Both the position numbers and the translations under genes were made by a program. A stretch of 64,000 nucleotides of DNA from NCBI RefSeq assembly GCF_003612015.1, contig NZ_RARB01000005.1, positions 310,001 through 374,000 on the forward strand. Reading direction: 5' to 3'. The first letter of the stretch is position 1, and every line of letters starts with the position of its first letter. A model generated the notes under the pieces. The model was not told where the DNA came from. It worked only from the letters and a program-made list of their open reading frames with translations, and did not search any database. The stretch is from Pantoea piersonii. Its GTDB lineage: Bacteria > Pseudomonadota > Gammaproteobacteria > Enterobacterales > Enterobacteriaceae. Shown here piece after piece: positions 25,673 through 34,190 of the stretch.

Positions 25673-26830
25673 TCAGGTCAGGATGGCGTCGCGACATCGC
25701 GCGTTAAGCTGTTGCAGCGCGTGCTGCGCCAGCTGTGCGAAGTAGCGCGCGGCGGGCGCGATCAGCGCCTCGTCGGGGTTAAAAGAGGCGTGATGCAGGC
25801 CGAACGCGCTGGCGCTGCCGATGCTGACGAACGCGCCCGGTACCTGCTGCAGGTAGAACGCAAAGTCTTCGCCGCCGAGATGCAGATCGGCGGTCTGCAC
25901 GCGATAGCCTGCCTGTTCGGCGATCTCGCTGGCGACGCGCGCCCAGTGCGCATCGTTGACCAGCACCGGCGGCCCCGCATGCCAGCTCAGGGTCGCTTCC
26001 GCGCCCGCCGCCTCGGCGAAATGGGTCACCAGCGCACGCACGCGCGCTTCCAGCCCGGCGCGCACGTTGAGATCGTGGGTGCGTGCGGTGCCGCCGAACT
26101 CCGCGCTGCCGGGCAGCACGTTCCAGGTTTTGCCTGCATCGATACGCGTAATGCTCAGCACCAGGCTGTCGAGAGTATTGAAACTGCGGCTGGTCAGGCT
26201 TTGCAGCCCCTGGATAATCTGGCTGGCGGCGACGATAACGTCTGTGCCCTCTTCGGGATGGGCCGCGTGCGCCCCCCTGCCGCTGACGCGGATAATAAAC
26301 TTATCGGCATTAGCGTAGAACGCGCCGCCGCGCGTGGCGAAAACGCCGGTCGGCAGGCCCGGCTCGTTATGCATGCCGAAGATCGCCTGTACGCCCTCCA
26401 GCACGCCGGCATGGATAAATTGCCGCGCGCCGGCGGCGATCTCTTCTGCGGGCTGGAACAGGATGCGCACGCGGCCCTTGAGCTGCGCTTCATGCTGCTT
26501 CAGCAGCAGCGCCGCGCCCAGCATCACCGCGCTATGCACGTCATGGCCGCAGGCGTGCATCACGCCGGGATGACGCGAGTGAAAAGGCATACCGCTCGTT
26601 TCATGCACCGGCAGCGCGTCAATATCGGCGCGCAGCGCGATCAGGGCGTCGCCCTGGCCGATCTCCGCGACCAGCCCGGTTTTCAACGCGTAATCAGGCA
26701 GCCTGATATCCGCCGCCTGCAGCCACGCGCGCAGGCGCGCGGTGGTCGCCTCTTCTTTGCCGGAAAGCTCCGGCCAGGTATGCAGCTCGCGACGCCACGC
26801 AATCAGCTGTGAATCAAAAGTAGTGCTCAT
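25673..26830 (-). CDS. M20-family metal-dependent N-deacylase (amidohydrolase)
   Basis: 385 residues. Metal-binding signatures are complete: RADIDALPVHE, the GVMHACGHDVHSAVMLG segment around residues 98-113, FQPAEEIAAG around 136-145 with the catalytic glutamate pair, and a late GGEDFAFYL. The dimerisation lid domain is present (GRGAHAAHPEEGTD). The family removes acyl groups from N-acyl amino acids. In this operon it would take the acetyl group off after the monooxygenase step, releasing cysteine or a related amino acid. The product is paralogous to the enzyme at 37919. Confidence 0.9.
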   Translation of the reverse strand: MSTTFDSQLIAWRRELHTWPELSGKEEATTARLRAWLQAADIRLPDYALKTGLVAEIGQGDALIALRADIDALPVHETSGMPFHSRHPGVMHACGHDVHSAVMLGAALLLKQHEAQLKGRVRILFQPAEEIAAGARQFIHAGVLEGVQAIFGMHNEPGLPTGVFATRGGAFYANADKFIIRVSGRGAHAAHPEEGTDVIVAASQIIQGLQSLTSRSFNTLDSLVLSITRIDAGKTWNVLPGSAEFGGTARTHDLNVRAGLEARVRALVTHFAEAAGAEATLSWHAGPPVLVNDAHWARVASEIAEQAGYRVQTADLHLGGEDFAFYLQQVPGAFVSIGSASAFGLHHASFNPDEALIAPAARYFAQLAQHALQQLNARCRDAILT

Positions 26831-26851
26831 CGCTGTTTCCCTCCGCCAGGG

Positions 26852-27850
26852 TCAGGCCGCGACCAGATGGGTGGCCGCCAGCAGCTCCAGCGAACGTATG
26901 CGCGCTTTCGGCTCGCCGATCGGCGTATCAATAATGAACTCTTCGACGGCATAGCGCTGATGCAGCGCGTCCAGCTGGGCACGCACCTGCGCGGCGGTGC
27001 CTTTGAGCAGCGAAGGCGTACGCGGCTCGATAACATAATCAGTAAAGCCGCCCTGGCGCACGTAGCGTTCCGCCTGCTCCAGGCTGCCGACGTTGACTCC
27101 CTGCCCACCGTTGACCTTAACGTGATAGTGACGCAGGCCGTTTACCAGTAAATCCGCTTCAGCCGGAGAGTCAGCCACCACCGCCTGGACCGCGACGAGG
27201 GCGCGTTGACCGCTGAGGCGATAGTAGGTAGCGAGGGTATTCTCCATTAGCTGGCTGTCGCCGTTGAGGTGCGCGGCGAATACCAGCTGCCAGCCCTGCT
27301 GCGCGGCCAGCGTCGCGCTCTCTTCGCTGGCGCCCAACAGAAAGCGGCTGGCCGGGCGCGACGGCAGCGGCGTGGCGTACAGACTCTCTTCGTCGACCGC
27401 CTTTTGCGGCGCCGCATCGAGCCACTGGCTTAGCTGGCGCAGCTGATCGGCAAAGCTCCCTTTCGCCTCTGCGTTTACGCCCGCCTGCAGCGCGCGGGTC
27501 GATAGCGGCAGCCCGCCCGGCGCTTTGCCGACGCCCAGGTCGATGCGGCCCGGTGCCAGCGACGCCAGCAGGTTGAAGTTTTCCGCTACCTTATAGGGGC
27601 TGTAGTGTTGCAGCATTACGCCGCCGGAGCCGACGCGAATGTGCTGCGTCTGCGCGATAATCCAGGCGATCAGCACTTCCGGCGACGGGCTCGCCAGCTG
27701 CGCGATATTGTGGTGTTCAGCCAGCCAGAAACGGTGATAGCCCCAGCGTTCCGCCAGCTGCGCCAGCTGCAATGTGCGCTGCAACGCGCTGCTGGCCGAC
27801 TCATCCGCCAGCACCGGTGATTTATCCAGCAGACTCAGACGATATGACAT
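26852..27850 (-). CDS. luciferase-like monooxygenase, MsnO8/YtmO-like
   Basis: 332 residues, first gene of the operon, with GAGGAAAGG before the ATG. A single-component luciferase-like barrel: LAEHHN, GSGGVMLQHYSPYKVAENFNLLASLAPGRIDLGVGKAPGG and the later RFLLGASEESATLAAQQGWQLVFA. This MsnO8-type group differs from the NtaA group at 24280. The B. subtilis ytm operon also has one of each (YtmO and YtnJ), which is a main argument for the pathway assignment. Confidence 0.87.
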   Translation of the reverse strand: MSYRLSLLDKSPVLADESASSALQRTLQLAQLAERWGYHRFWLAEHHNIAQLASPSPEVLIAWIIAQTQHIRVGSGGVMLQHYSPYKVAENFNLLASLAPGRIDLGVGKAPGGLPLSTRALQAGVNAEAKGSFADQLRQLSQWLDAAPQKAVDEESLYATPLPSRPASRFLLGASEESATLAAQQGWQLVFAAHLNGDSQLMENTLATYYRLSGQRALVAVQAVVADSPAEADLLVNGLRHYHVKVNGGQGVNVGSLEQAERYVRQGGFTDYVIEPRTPSLLKGTAAQVRAQLDALHQRYAVEEFIIDTPIGEPKARIRSLELLAATHLVAA

Positions 27851-28431
27851 TCACCTTTCCTCATTCATATTCAGTTGCAGCTCAGTGTGAGGCGAGGTTA
27901 ATAGTTCGTAAAACATGTTATTGTTTCATACATATTTAATTTATTCATATCGGGTAGATCGGATGCTGGGTTCCACTACAACACCTTTATAAAACATGCA
28001 ATTATGTGCGGATTCTTTGTATATGTTTATTTACTTTCCCTGGTGGGACAGGGCTAACAAACTAAACGGGAATGTTTTGCCGAAACAGGCATATAGACTG
28101 ACGGTGAGTGATGGTGACAAAACAGAAGAAGTAACACTAACCAGTAATTACCGAAAGAGACGCTTGGGTGAGCAGAGGAAGCAAAAATTTGGCTTTCTGG
28201 AGTTAATTGAACCCCGCTTTAAAACCACAGCATATAAACATAACAATCAAAAGCGGCGGACTTGATAAGTAACATCCCCTCCTAAATGGGAAGCAATACT
28301 TTCAGGAGATATATTTACTAAATAAGTAAATTAATTAATATAAAATAGTTGTTCGTCCTACACTCTCTCAGACAAGTCTTTCATGCCCTGGCTGGCGGTT
28401 AATACTTTTTACTGGCTAAAGGAACAAGTAA
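27851..28431. other. AT-rich junction: promoter of minus-strand operon and left edge of T6SS island
   Basis: Base composition drops sharply from 27.9 kb on. The minus-strand operon promoter must lie at 27851-27960. An 89-codon frame at 27996-28265 is treated separately. The last 160 bp before the effector gene are very AT-rich. Confidence 0.5.
27996..28265 (+). pseudogene. possible relic of a VgrG/T6SS protein C-terminus
   Basis: 89 codons without a good ribosome site. The middle part (GNVLPKQAYRLTVSDGDKTEEVT) resembles the beta-rich linker at the end of VgrG-type spike proteins (LxxQxYRxTxxDG...xEGxT). A shifted frame after it continues with DAWVSRGSKNLAFW before a stop, as expected if a base was lost. 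Its position just upstream of a T6SS effector fits. The identification is tentative. Confidence 0.3.
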
Positions 28432-28950
28432 ATGGCTCTACAAGGGACTTTTATATTAAACGATGCCGATTACGCGCCTTTTAATCTCTACGGCGTTGGC
28501 GTATTCATGGCGCACTCAGGCAATGGAATATATCGTAATCATGCGGGGTGCAAGGCCATAGCATTTAATGGACCAATTCCACCTGGTAAATACTGGATAG
28601 TAGAACGTGGAGAGGGCGGGTTTATTTCCAGAAAAATTTCCGGTGTTAAAGATTTGTTTAACAAAATATTTCACGGTGCTGAATTTAGCCATTCGGAATG
28701 GTTTGCTCTATATAAAGATGATTTCGGAATAGATGACGGTACATGGGTAGATGGTGTTCACCGAGGCCTGTTTCGCCTTCATCCCGGCACCGTGTCAAAG
28801 GGATGTATAACTATCGCTCACAACTCTGACTACGCGATAATCAGGAATGCATTATTAAGAACCACGCCCATGCAAGTTCCTTGTATGCGCTCCCTGATGG
28901 CTCGCGGCTGGGTTGAGGTAATTGCTAATGCATCGAATACCTGTTCTTAA
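28432..28950 (+). CDS. tlde1: T6SS effector, Tlde1-like L,D-transpeptidase-fold peptidoglycan toxin (DUF2778)
   Basis: 172 residues. MALQGTFILNDADYAP, the VFMAHSGNGIYRNHAGC segment at 24-40, NGPIPPGKYWIVERGEGG and the C-terminal PCMRSLMARGWVEVI are family landmarks of DUF2778/Tlde1. The L,D-transpeptidase-type active site is LHPGTVSKGC, with His117, Ser122 and Cys125. Tlde1 attacks the peptide stems of peptidoglycan in the periplasm of rival cells after T6SS delivery. AAAGGAAC precedes the ATG. The gene appears intact and overlaps the immunity gene by 23 bp. Codon use is AT-rich compared with the flanks. Confidence 0.88.
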   Translation: MALQGTFILNDADYAPFNLYGVGVFMAHSGNGIYRNHAGCKAIAFNGPIPPGKYWIVERGEGGFISRKISGVKDLFNKIFHGAEFSHSEWFALYKDDFGIDDGTWVDGVHRGLFRLHPGTVSKGCITIAHNSDYAIIRNALLRTTPMQVPCMRSLMARGWVEVIANASNTCS

Positions 28951-29211
28951 AATCATTAAAAGACTAATCAGGTGGTTTTCTAAAACCATCCTTTTTCTCT
29001 TTTTTTTTATATATCTGCCATGTTCATCGATGCTTCAAAGTTCATAAGTTATGAAACTTCGTCAAAATTCTCCCACTGGCTTTATGGATATTCAAGCCAG
29101 GAGAACTTCGATGATCTCTTTTTCTTCACTGATATAGTAGCGTCAACGTTATCAGCTGTTTTCCTGTATGTTATTTCAGCAAAAATTATTTATAAAATAA
29201 GGAGTAGATGA
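28928..29211 (+). pseudogene. Tldi1-like immunity gene 1, frameshifted at a T9 run
   Basis: From ATG 28928 the frame reads MHRIPVLKIIKRLIRW and a hydrophobic stretch, then leaves register at nine T (29000-29008) and stops. The frame one base back continues MFIDASKFISYETSSKF ... FFFTDIVASTLSAVFLYVISAKIIYKIRSR to 29211. Joined by one extra T, the product is about 94 residues with two membrane segments and aligns along its length with the intact immunity protein at 29537. It is either inactivated, phase-variable, rescued by slippage on the homopolymer, or a sequencing error. Start and 23-bp overlap with the effector are identical in both cassettes. Confidence 0.75.
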
Positions 29212-29320
29212 ATGCCAATTCCTCCCTGTATTTGGAAAAAGACGACGACAACGGCATTAAAGTCTCTGTAGACGTGCAGGATCTCCAAGGTGTTAATGCC
29301 ATTTGCACTCGCTAAAGGAA
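29212..29320 (+). pseudogene. hcp remnant (5' end of first cassette)
   Basis: MPIPPCIW followed after a frame change by KDDDNGIKVSVDVQDLQG matches the first 30 residues of the intact Hcp at 29802 (MPIPPYMWLKDDGGADIKGS...VDVQD). Everything downstream is missing. The ATG directly follows the immunity stop, as in the second cassette. Confidence 0.8.
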
Positions 29321-29327
29321 CAATTAA

Positions 29328-29559
29328 ATGGCTCTGCCGGGAACTTTTATTTTAAAGGACGCCGATTTATCGCGGAATTTTTAGATTGCATCCTGGCACT
29401 TTATCAGAAGGATGCATAACCATTGCCCATGATACTGATTATGCACTTATCAGGAATGCACTGCTTAATACAACGTTGGTACAGGTTCCTTGTATGCGTT
29501 CACTAATGGCTCGTGGCTGGATTGAGGTAATATCCAATGGCACGAATACTTGCCCGTAA
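29328..29559 (+). pseudogene. tlde1 copy 2, internal deletion and frameshift
   Basis: MALPGTFILKDADL (about the first 14 residues) is joined directly to RGIFRLHPGTLSEGC...RNALLNTTLVQVPCMRSLMARGWIEVISNGTNTCP (the last 60 or so). About 95 residues of the middle are gone and the join at about 29365-29372 is out of frame. The active-site segment HPGTLSEGC survives but cannot be translated from the normal start. The deletion has removed the toxin while leaving its immunity gene intact. Confidence 0.85.
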
Positions 29560-29800
29560 GTTCGCTAAAGTAACATTATTAATAACAATTTTCATTACCA
29601 CAGGAAGAACGCTCTCGAATCCAGATAGTTTCATAAGTCATGATTTTGCATGCAAACTGGATCTTGTTATAAGCGGAGATATAAACGCTGAATCACTCGA
29701 TGATGCTTATTTTTATACCGATGTAGTTATAGTAACCTTAATCACTGCACTAATTTACTTAACTATAATGAAAACCTTTCGTAAAATAAGGACACATTAA
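29537..29800 (+). CDS. Tldi1-like immunity protein (intact copy)
   Basis: 87 residues with two predicted membrane helices (about 12-24 and 65-80) and a periplasmic loop between them, rich in Asp (DAYFYTDVV). It aligns with the frameshifted copy at 28928, including FFFTDIV/FYTDVV and the basic C-terminus (KTFRKIRTH against KIIYKIRSR). It should protect the periplasm against Tlde1. It begins inside the last codons of the disabled effector copy, and its stop is 1 bp before hcp. Confidence 0.72.
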   Translation: MARILARKFAKVTLLITIFITTGRTLSNPDSFISHDFACKLDLVISGDINAESLDDAYFYTDVVIVTLITALIYLTIMKTFRKIRTH

Positions 29801-29801
29801 T

Positions 29802-30293
29802 ATGCCAATCCCTCCCTATATGTGGTTAAAAGATGACGGCGGCGCCGATATTAAAGGCTCTGTAGACGTTCAGGATCGCGAAGGCAGTATAGAAATTCTC
29901 GGATTAAGTCATGGTATTAATCTGCCCGTAGACAGCGCAACGGGTAAAATCACTGGCACGCGTCAACATTCAGCAATGATGATCGAAAAAGAGGTTGATA
30001 GCTCAACCCCTTATCTTTACAAGGCTGCGGCTACTGGCCAGACGCTTAAAAGTGCAGAAATTTGTTTCTATCACATCGACGATGCCGGACAGGAAGTCTG
30101 CTATTACAGCGTGCTGATGGAAAACGTCAAAATCACCGGCGTCAATTGTGGCGTGCCTAATGTTAAATTAGCAGGGAATGAAAAAATGAATCACGTTGAG
30201 AGCGTAAGCTTACAGTATGAAAAAATCAGCTGGAAAATTGTTGATGGTAATATCCAGTATACAGATTCATGGAATGAGCGTCGCACATCCTGA
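29802..30293 (+). CDS. hcp: Hcp-family T6SS tube/effector-carrier protein
   Basis: 163 residues, usual Hcp length. MPIPPYMWLKDDGGADIKGSVDVQDREGSIEILGLSHGI, the EKEVDSSTPYLYKAAATGQTLKSAEICFYHID segment and HVESVSLQYEKISWKIVDGNI are standard Hcp strands. Hcp hexamers form the inner tube and carry small effectors such as Tlde1. No other T6SS structural gene lies in the window, so this is an auxiliary hcp island that depends on a main cluster elsewhere. Confidence 0.92.
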   Translation: MPIPPYMWLKDDGGADIKGSVDVQDREGSIEILGLSHGINLPVDSATGKITGTRQHSAMMIEKEVDSSTPYLYKAAATGQTLKSAEICFYHIDDAGQEVCYYSVLMENVKITGVNCGVPNVKLAGNEKMNHVESVSLQYEKISWKIVDGNIQYTDSWNERRTS

Positions 30294-30749
30294 ATTACAC
30301 ATCGCTAAATTTTATTTTTATCATCTATGGCTTCCTCTTTAAGAGCAGGCGTTAAAATTTTCGCGCCCCATAAGGAGCATACCCGGCAGGTTTCCTGCCG
30401 TTTTTACGCAAAATGAATGTCATTAGCGGACATTACACTTAAGAAAATCTATAGCATTTTCGTAAACCAGTTCTGGCCTCTGGACGGCAATCACCCCCTT
30501 ACTTTTAAAAAGAAAATTAAAAAATGGCATAGTGCCATTTCCCTCGCACCAGGAAGACTGTCTTATTTATCCCCAAAAAACATAACCAAAAAATATATCC
30601 GCTGCCTTCTGTGATAAACGCTGTTCGCCTGTGCGAACCGCCATTTGTTATTTTCAGATAAGCTTTGCTCAATTCGTTGGTTCATTTGCCTTGCGCCGCG
30701 TCCGATGATGAATTCCGCCTCTGAGGCAGCTGATAACAAAGGAATTCAC
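30294..30749. other. intergenic region after hcp, promoter of plus-strand operon
   Basis: Contains the hcp terminator at 30384 and then AT-rich sequence. A 65-codon frame at 30417 has no support. The plus-strand catabolic operon must start between about 30600 and 30740. Confidence 0.5.
30384..30405 (+). terminator. hcp terminator
   Basis: CGGCAGG/CCTGCCG 7-bp stem with a TTT loop, followed by TTTTT. Confidence 0.85.
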
Positions 30750-32381
30750 ATGACGCGATTTCATTTTTCGCCGCTGCCGCGCGCACTGGCTTTTGCTCTG
30801 CTTGCAGGGAGTTTCACGGTTCACGCGGCGGAGACGCCGGTAAAAGGCGGCACGCTGATCTACCTTGAGCAGCAGGCGCACACCACGCTTTATCCGCCCG
30901 CCGGCGGCTTCTATCCCAACGGCGGCATACTTAATCAGATCACCGATAAGCTCACCTGGCAAAATCCTGAGACGCTACAGGTCGAGCCCTGGATTGCGGA
31001 GAGCTGGAGCAGCAATGCGGATAACACCGAATACACCTTTAAAATTCGCCCTGGCGTGACCTTTTCTGACGGCACGCCGCTGGATGCCAGTGCAGTCGCG
31101 AAAAACTTCGACACCTACGGGCTGGGAAATAAAGCGCAACGCCTGCCGGTATCCGAGGTGATTAATAACTATGATCACAGCGAAGTTATCGATCCGCTGA
31201 CGGTGAAGTTTTATTTTAAAAAACCGTCACCCGGTTTTTTACAGGGCACCGCGACCATCGGCTCCGGCCTTGTCTCGCTCAGTACGCTGGCGCGTAATTT
31301 CGACCAGCTTGGCGACGCGCGCCATATTATCGGCTCCGGCCCCTTTGTGGTCAGCGACGAAAAGCTGGGCCGCGAGGTCGATCTGACCGCGCGTAAGGAT
31401 TATCAGTGGGGGCCGAAAAATGCGCAGCAGCAGGGTCCGGCCAACCTTGACGGCATAAAAATCATCGTCACGCCGGAAGACAGCGTGCGCATCGGCGCCC
31501 TGCTGGCGGGCCAGGCAGACGTGATCCGCCAGGTGCAGGCTTATGATGAGAAACAGGCGAAGGACCAGCAGTTTCCTCTCTACGCGGCACCGACGCGCGG
31601 CGTGAACGACAGCATCAGCTTCCGCCCCGACAATCCGCTGGTAAGCGATCTGCGCGTGCGTCAGGCGCTGCTGCACGCCACTAATGCGAAACAGGTAGTT
31701 GATACCCTCTTCTCCCCCGCCTATCCGCAGGCGAAATCGGTCATTGCCGCCAGCGCGGCGGGCTTCGTCGACCTCAGCGATAAATTAACATTCGACCCGG
31801 AACAGGCGAAAAAGCTACTGGACGACGCGGGCTGGAAAAGGGGTGCCGACGGCATTCGCGTAAAAGAGGGCAAACCGCTGGCGCTGACGGTTTATGAATC
31901 GCTGCCGCAGCCGCAAAACAAAGAGGTATTGCAGCTAATCGCCCAGCAGTGGCGTCAGGTTGGCGTTGCGCTGACGGTTAAAGCGGGCGACGCCGGCAGC
32001 AAAACCTTCGACAGCCTCGATCCGCTGAAGACGCCGCTTACCGTCTCGGAAGTGGGCCGCGCCGATCCGGATGTAGTGAAAAGTCAGTTTTATCCCGCCA
32101 ACCGCGACGCGCTGCTGCAAAAAGGCGGCTCCAGCGACAAAGTCAGGAGCTTTCGCGACGACAGGCTGAATAACCTGCTGCTGGCTATCTCCGCCGAGGT
32201 CGATCCGGCGAAACGCCTGCAGCTGACTGGCGACGTGCAGCGCTATCTGCTGGATAACGCCTACGTCATCCCGATCTTCGAGGAGCCGCAGGTCTTCGCT
32301 GGCGCGCCCTGGCTGAAAGGCTTGCGCTTCGAAGCGGTCGGCCGCCCGGCGTTCTACGGCGTCTGGCTGGAAAAACATTAA
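30750..32381 (+). CDS. peptide-type ABC transporter substrate-binding protein (family 5)
   Basis: 543 residues from ATG 30750 (AAAGGAA before it); 35 open codons upstream precede the signal peptide and are not used. Signal about 1-24 (VHAA). Family-5 (DppA/OppA-like) landmarks are GGTLIYLEQQAHTTLYPP, SWSSNADNTEYTFKIRPGVTFSDGTPLDASAVAKNFD at about 82-119, and FRPDNPLVSDLRVRQALLHATN. First gene of the plus-strand operon, which resembles the Klebsiella KPN_01854-01858 type cluster. The ligand is unknown; a modified amino acid or peptide is likely from the neighbours. Confidence 0.9.
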   Translation: MTRFHFSPLPRALAFALLAGSFTVHAAETPVKGGTLIYLEQQAHTTLYPPAGGFYPNGGILNQITDKLTWQNPETLQVEPWIAESWSSNADNTEYTFKIRPGVTFSDGTPLDASAVAKNFDTYGLGNKAQRLPVSEVINNYDHSEVIDPLTVKFYFKKPSPGFLQGTATIGSGLVSLSTLARNFDQLGDARHIIGSGPFVVSDEKLGREVDLTARKDYQWGPKNAQQQGPANLDGIKIIVTPEDSVRIGALLAGQADVIRQVQAYDEKQAKDQQFPLYAAPTRGVNDSISFRPDNPLVSDLRVRQALLHATNAKQVVDTLFSPAYPQAKSVIAASAAGFVDLSDKLTFDPEQAKKLLDDAGWKRGADGIRVKEGKPLALTVYESLPQPQNKEVLQLIAQQWRQVGVALTVKAGDAGSKTFDSLDPLKTPLTVSEVGRADPDVVKSQFYPANRDALLQKGGSSDKVRSFRDDRLNNLLLAISAEVDPAKRLQLTGDVQRYLLDNAYVIPIFEEPQVFAGAPWLKGLRFEAVGRPAFYGVWLEKH

Positions 32382-32394
32382 GGCGGGGTGAACG

Positions 32395-33339
32395 ATGAGA
32401 CACTATCTGCTGCATCGGTTGAGTAGCGGCCTGCTGGTGTTATGGGCGGCCTTTACTCTCTCTTTTGTCCTGCTGCAGGTGTTGCCCGGCGACGCGGTGC
32501 TGATCAAATTTCAGAACCCCGACCTTGGGCTAAGCCCACAGCAGATAGCGGAGATGCGCCTCGCCTACGGCGCGGACAGTCCGCTATGGCGGCAATATCT
32601 GCATACGTTGTTCGCCATGCTGCACGGCGATTTCGGCTTTTCGGTACAGGCAGGCGTGGCAGTCAGCGCGCAGCTCGCCGACAGCCTGCCGGGCACGCTG
32701 CGCCTGGCGCTGTGCGGTTTTCTGCTGGCGACGCTGCTGGCCTTCGGGCTGGCGGCGCTCTCCCGTCTGCCCGCGCTGCGCGGAGTGCGGTCGCTGTTAC
32801 AGTCGGTGCCCGCGCTTTTTATCTCGATACCGACTTTCTGGCTCGGCATTGCGCTGATTCAGATCTTCTCTTTCCAGCTGCGCTGGATCCCGGTAATCAA
32901 TCCTTCACCGTGGCAGGGCTTGCTGTTACCGATCGTGACGGTGGCGGTGCCGATCTCCGCGCCGCTGGCGCAGATCCTGCTGCGCAGCATCGACGAGGTC
33001 TCTACCCAGCCCTTTGTGGCAGTGGCACGCGCCAAAGGCGCAAGCGAAAGCCGCGTGCTCTGGCGTCACGTACTGCGTAACGCCATGCTGCCGGTGCTGA
33101 CCATTGCCGGGTTGCTGCTGGGCGAACTAATCGCCGGCGCGTTAATCACCGAAACCGTGTTCGGCCTCGGCGGTCTCGGTCAGCTGACGCAGCAGGCGGT
33201 CAATAACCAGGATGTCGCGGTTCTTCAGGCCGTGGTGATGATCTCCGCGCTCGGCTTTGTGGCGATCAACCTGCTGGTCGATCTGCTGATGCCGCTGTTC
33301 GACCCGCGTTTGCAACCTGTTTCCGGAGGTGCCCTGTGA
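32395..33339 (+). CDS. peptide-type ABC transporter permease (DppB-like)
   Basis: 314 residues with six membrane helices. The N-terminus (RLSSGLLVLWAAFTLSFVLLQVLPGDAVLIKF) and the loop FVAVARAKGASESRVLWRHVLRNAMLPVLT (EAA contact for the ATPase) are typical of DppB/OppB. It pairs with the next permease, whose ATG overlaps this stop by 4 bp. Confidence 0.92.
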   Translation: MRHYLLHRLSSGLLVLWAAFTLSFVLLQVLPGDAVLIKFQNPDLGLSPQQIAEMRLAYGADSPLWRQYLHTLFAMLHGDFGFSVQAGVAVSAQLADSLPGTLRLALCGFLLATLLAFGLAALSRLPALRGVRSLLQSVPALFISIPTFWLGIALIQIFSFQLRWIPVINPSPWQGLLLPIVTVAVPISAPLAQILLRSIDEVSTQPFVAVARAKGASESRVLWRHVLRNAMLPVLTIAGLLLGELIAGALITETVFGLGGLGQLTQQAVNNQDVAVLQAVVMISALGFVAINLLVDLLMPLFDPRLQPVSGGAL

Positions 33340-34190
33340 GCCTGGTTGATTACGCCTCTGCGCGGCGCGCCACGCCGGCCGCTGGACGTCGGGCGCTGCG
33401 CATTCAGCCGGGCCTGTGGCTGGCATGGCTGGTTTTATTGCTGGCGGCAGGCGCGGCGATCGCGCCGACGCTCTTTACCCACTACAGCGCCACTGAAGGC
33501 ATCTCCGGCGCGCAGCGCCTTGCGCCGCAGGCGGGACACTGGCTCGGCACCGACCAGCTGGGACGCGATCTCTGGGCGCGCATGGTTTACGGCGCCTCGG
33601 CGTCGCTCTCCGCCGCGACCATCGCGGTGGCAATGGGGCTGACGGCAGGCAGTGCGCTCGGCGTGCTGGCGGGCGCGACCGGGGGTAGAACCGAGGCGCT
33701 GATCATGCGCGCCGTCGATGTCCTGCTCTCAATTCCTTCGCTGCTGCTGTCGCTCAGCGTATTGATCCTGCTCGGCTTCGGCACGCTGCACGCCGCGCTG
33801 GCGGTGGGCGCGGCGTCGATCGCCAGCTTTGCCCGGCTGACGCGCGGCGAAGTCGTGCGTATCCGCCACAGCGACTATGTCGAAGCGGCCTTCGGCAGCG
33901 GCGGCACCTTTTTCGCCGTGCTGCGCCGCCATATTGTCCCCAATGCGCTGACGCCCGCGATTGCCTTCGCCGCGCTGCAGTTCGGCCAGGCGATTCTGGC
34001 GCTCTCGACGCTCAGTTTTCTCGGCTATGGCACGCCACCACCCGCGCCTGAATGGGGACTGCTGATCGCCGAAGGGCGGAATTATCTCTCTACCGCGTGG
34101 TGGCTGACCACGTTCCCCGGTCTGCTGGTGATCGCCGTGGTGCTCGCCGCCAGTCGCATCAGCGTTCAGATTGCAGGAGGACGCCGATGA
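33336..34190 (+). CDS. peptide-type ABC transporter permease (DppC-like)
   Basis: 284 residues. HWLGTDQLGRDLWARMVYGASASL at about 68-91 is the DppC/OppC signature, followed by helices and the YVEAAFGSGGTFFAVLRRHIVPNALTP contact loop. It forms the heterodimeric channel with the previous product. Both gene borders use ATGA overlaps, showing tight translational coupling. Confidence 0.92.
   Translation: MSLVDYASARRATPAAGRRALRIQPGLWLAWLVLLLAAGAAIAPTLFTHYSATEGISGAQRLAPQAGHWLGTDQLGRDLWARMVYGASASLSAATIAVAMGLTAGSALGVLAGATGGRTEALIMRAVDVLLSIPSLLLSLSVLILLGFGTLHAALAVGAASIASFARLTRGEVVRIRHSDYVEAAFGSGGTFFAVLRRHIVPNALTPAIAFAALQFGQAILALSTLSFLGYGTPPPAPEWGLLIAEGRNYLSTAWWLTTFPGLLVIAVVLAASRISVQIAGGRR

Noticed and set aside
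25541-26812. 423-codon plus-strand frame
   Set aside because: Exactly antisense to the M20 gene at 25673. Composition (Arg, Gly, His, Gln rich) is that of a shadow frame in GC-rich DNA, with no family resemblance.
30417-30614. 65-codon frame between hcp and the plus-strand operon
   Set aside because: No ribosome site, begins right after the hcp terminator, no family resemblance.
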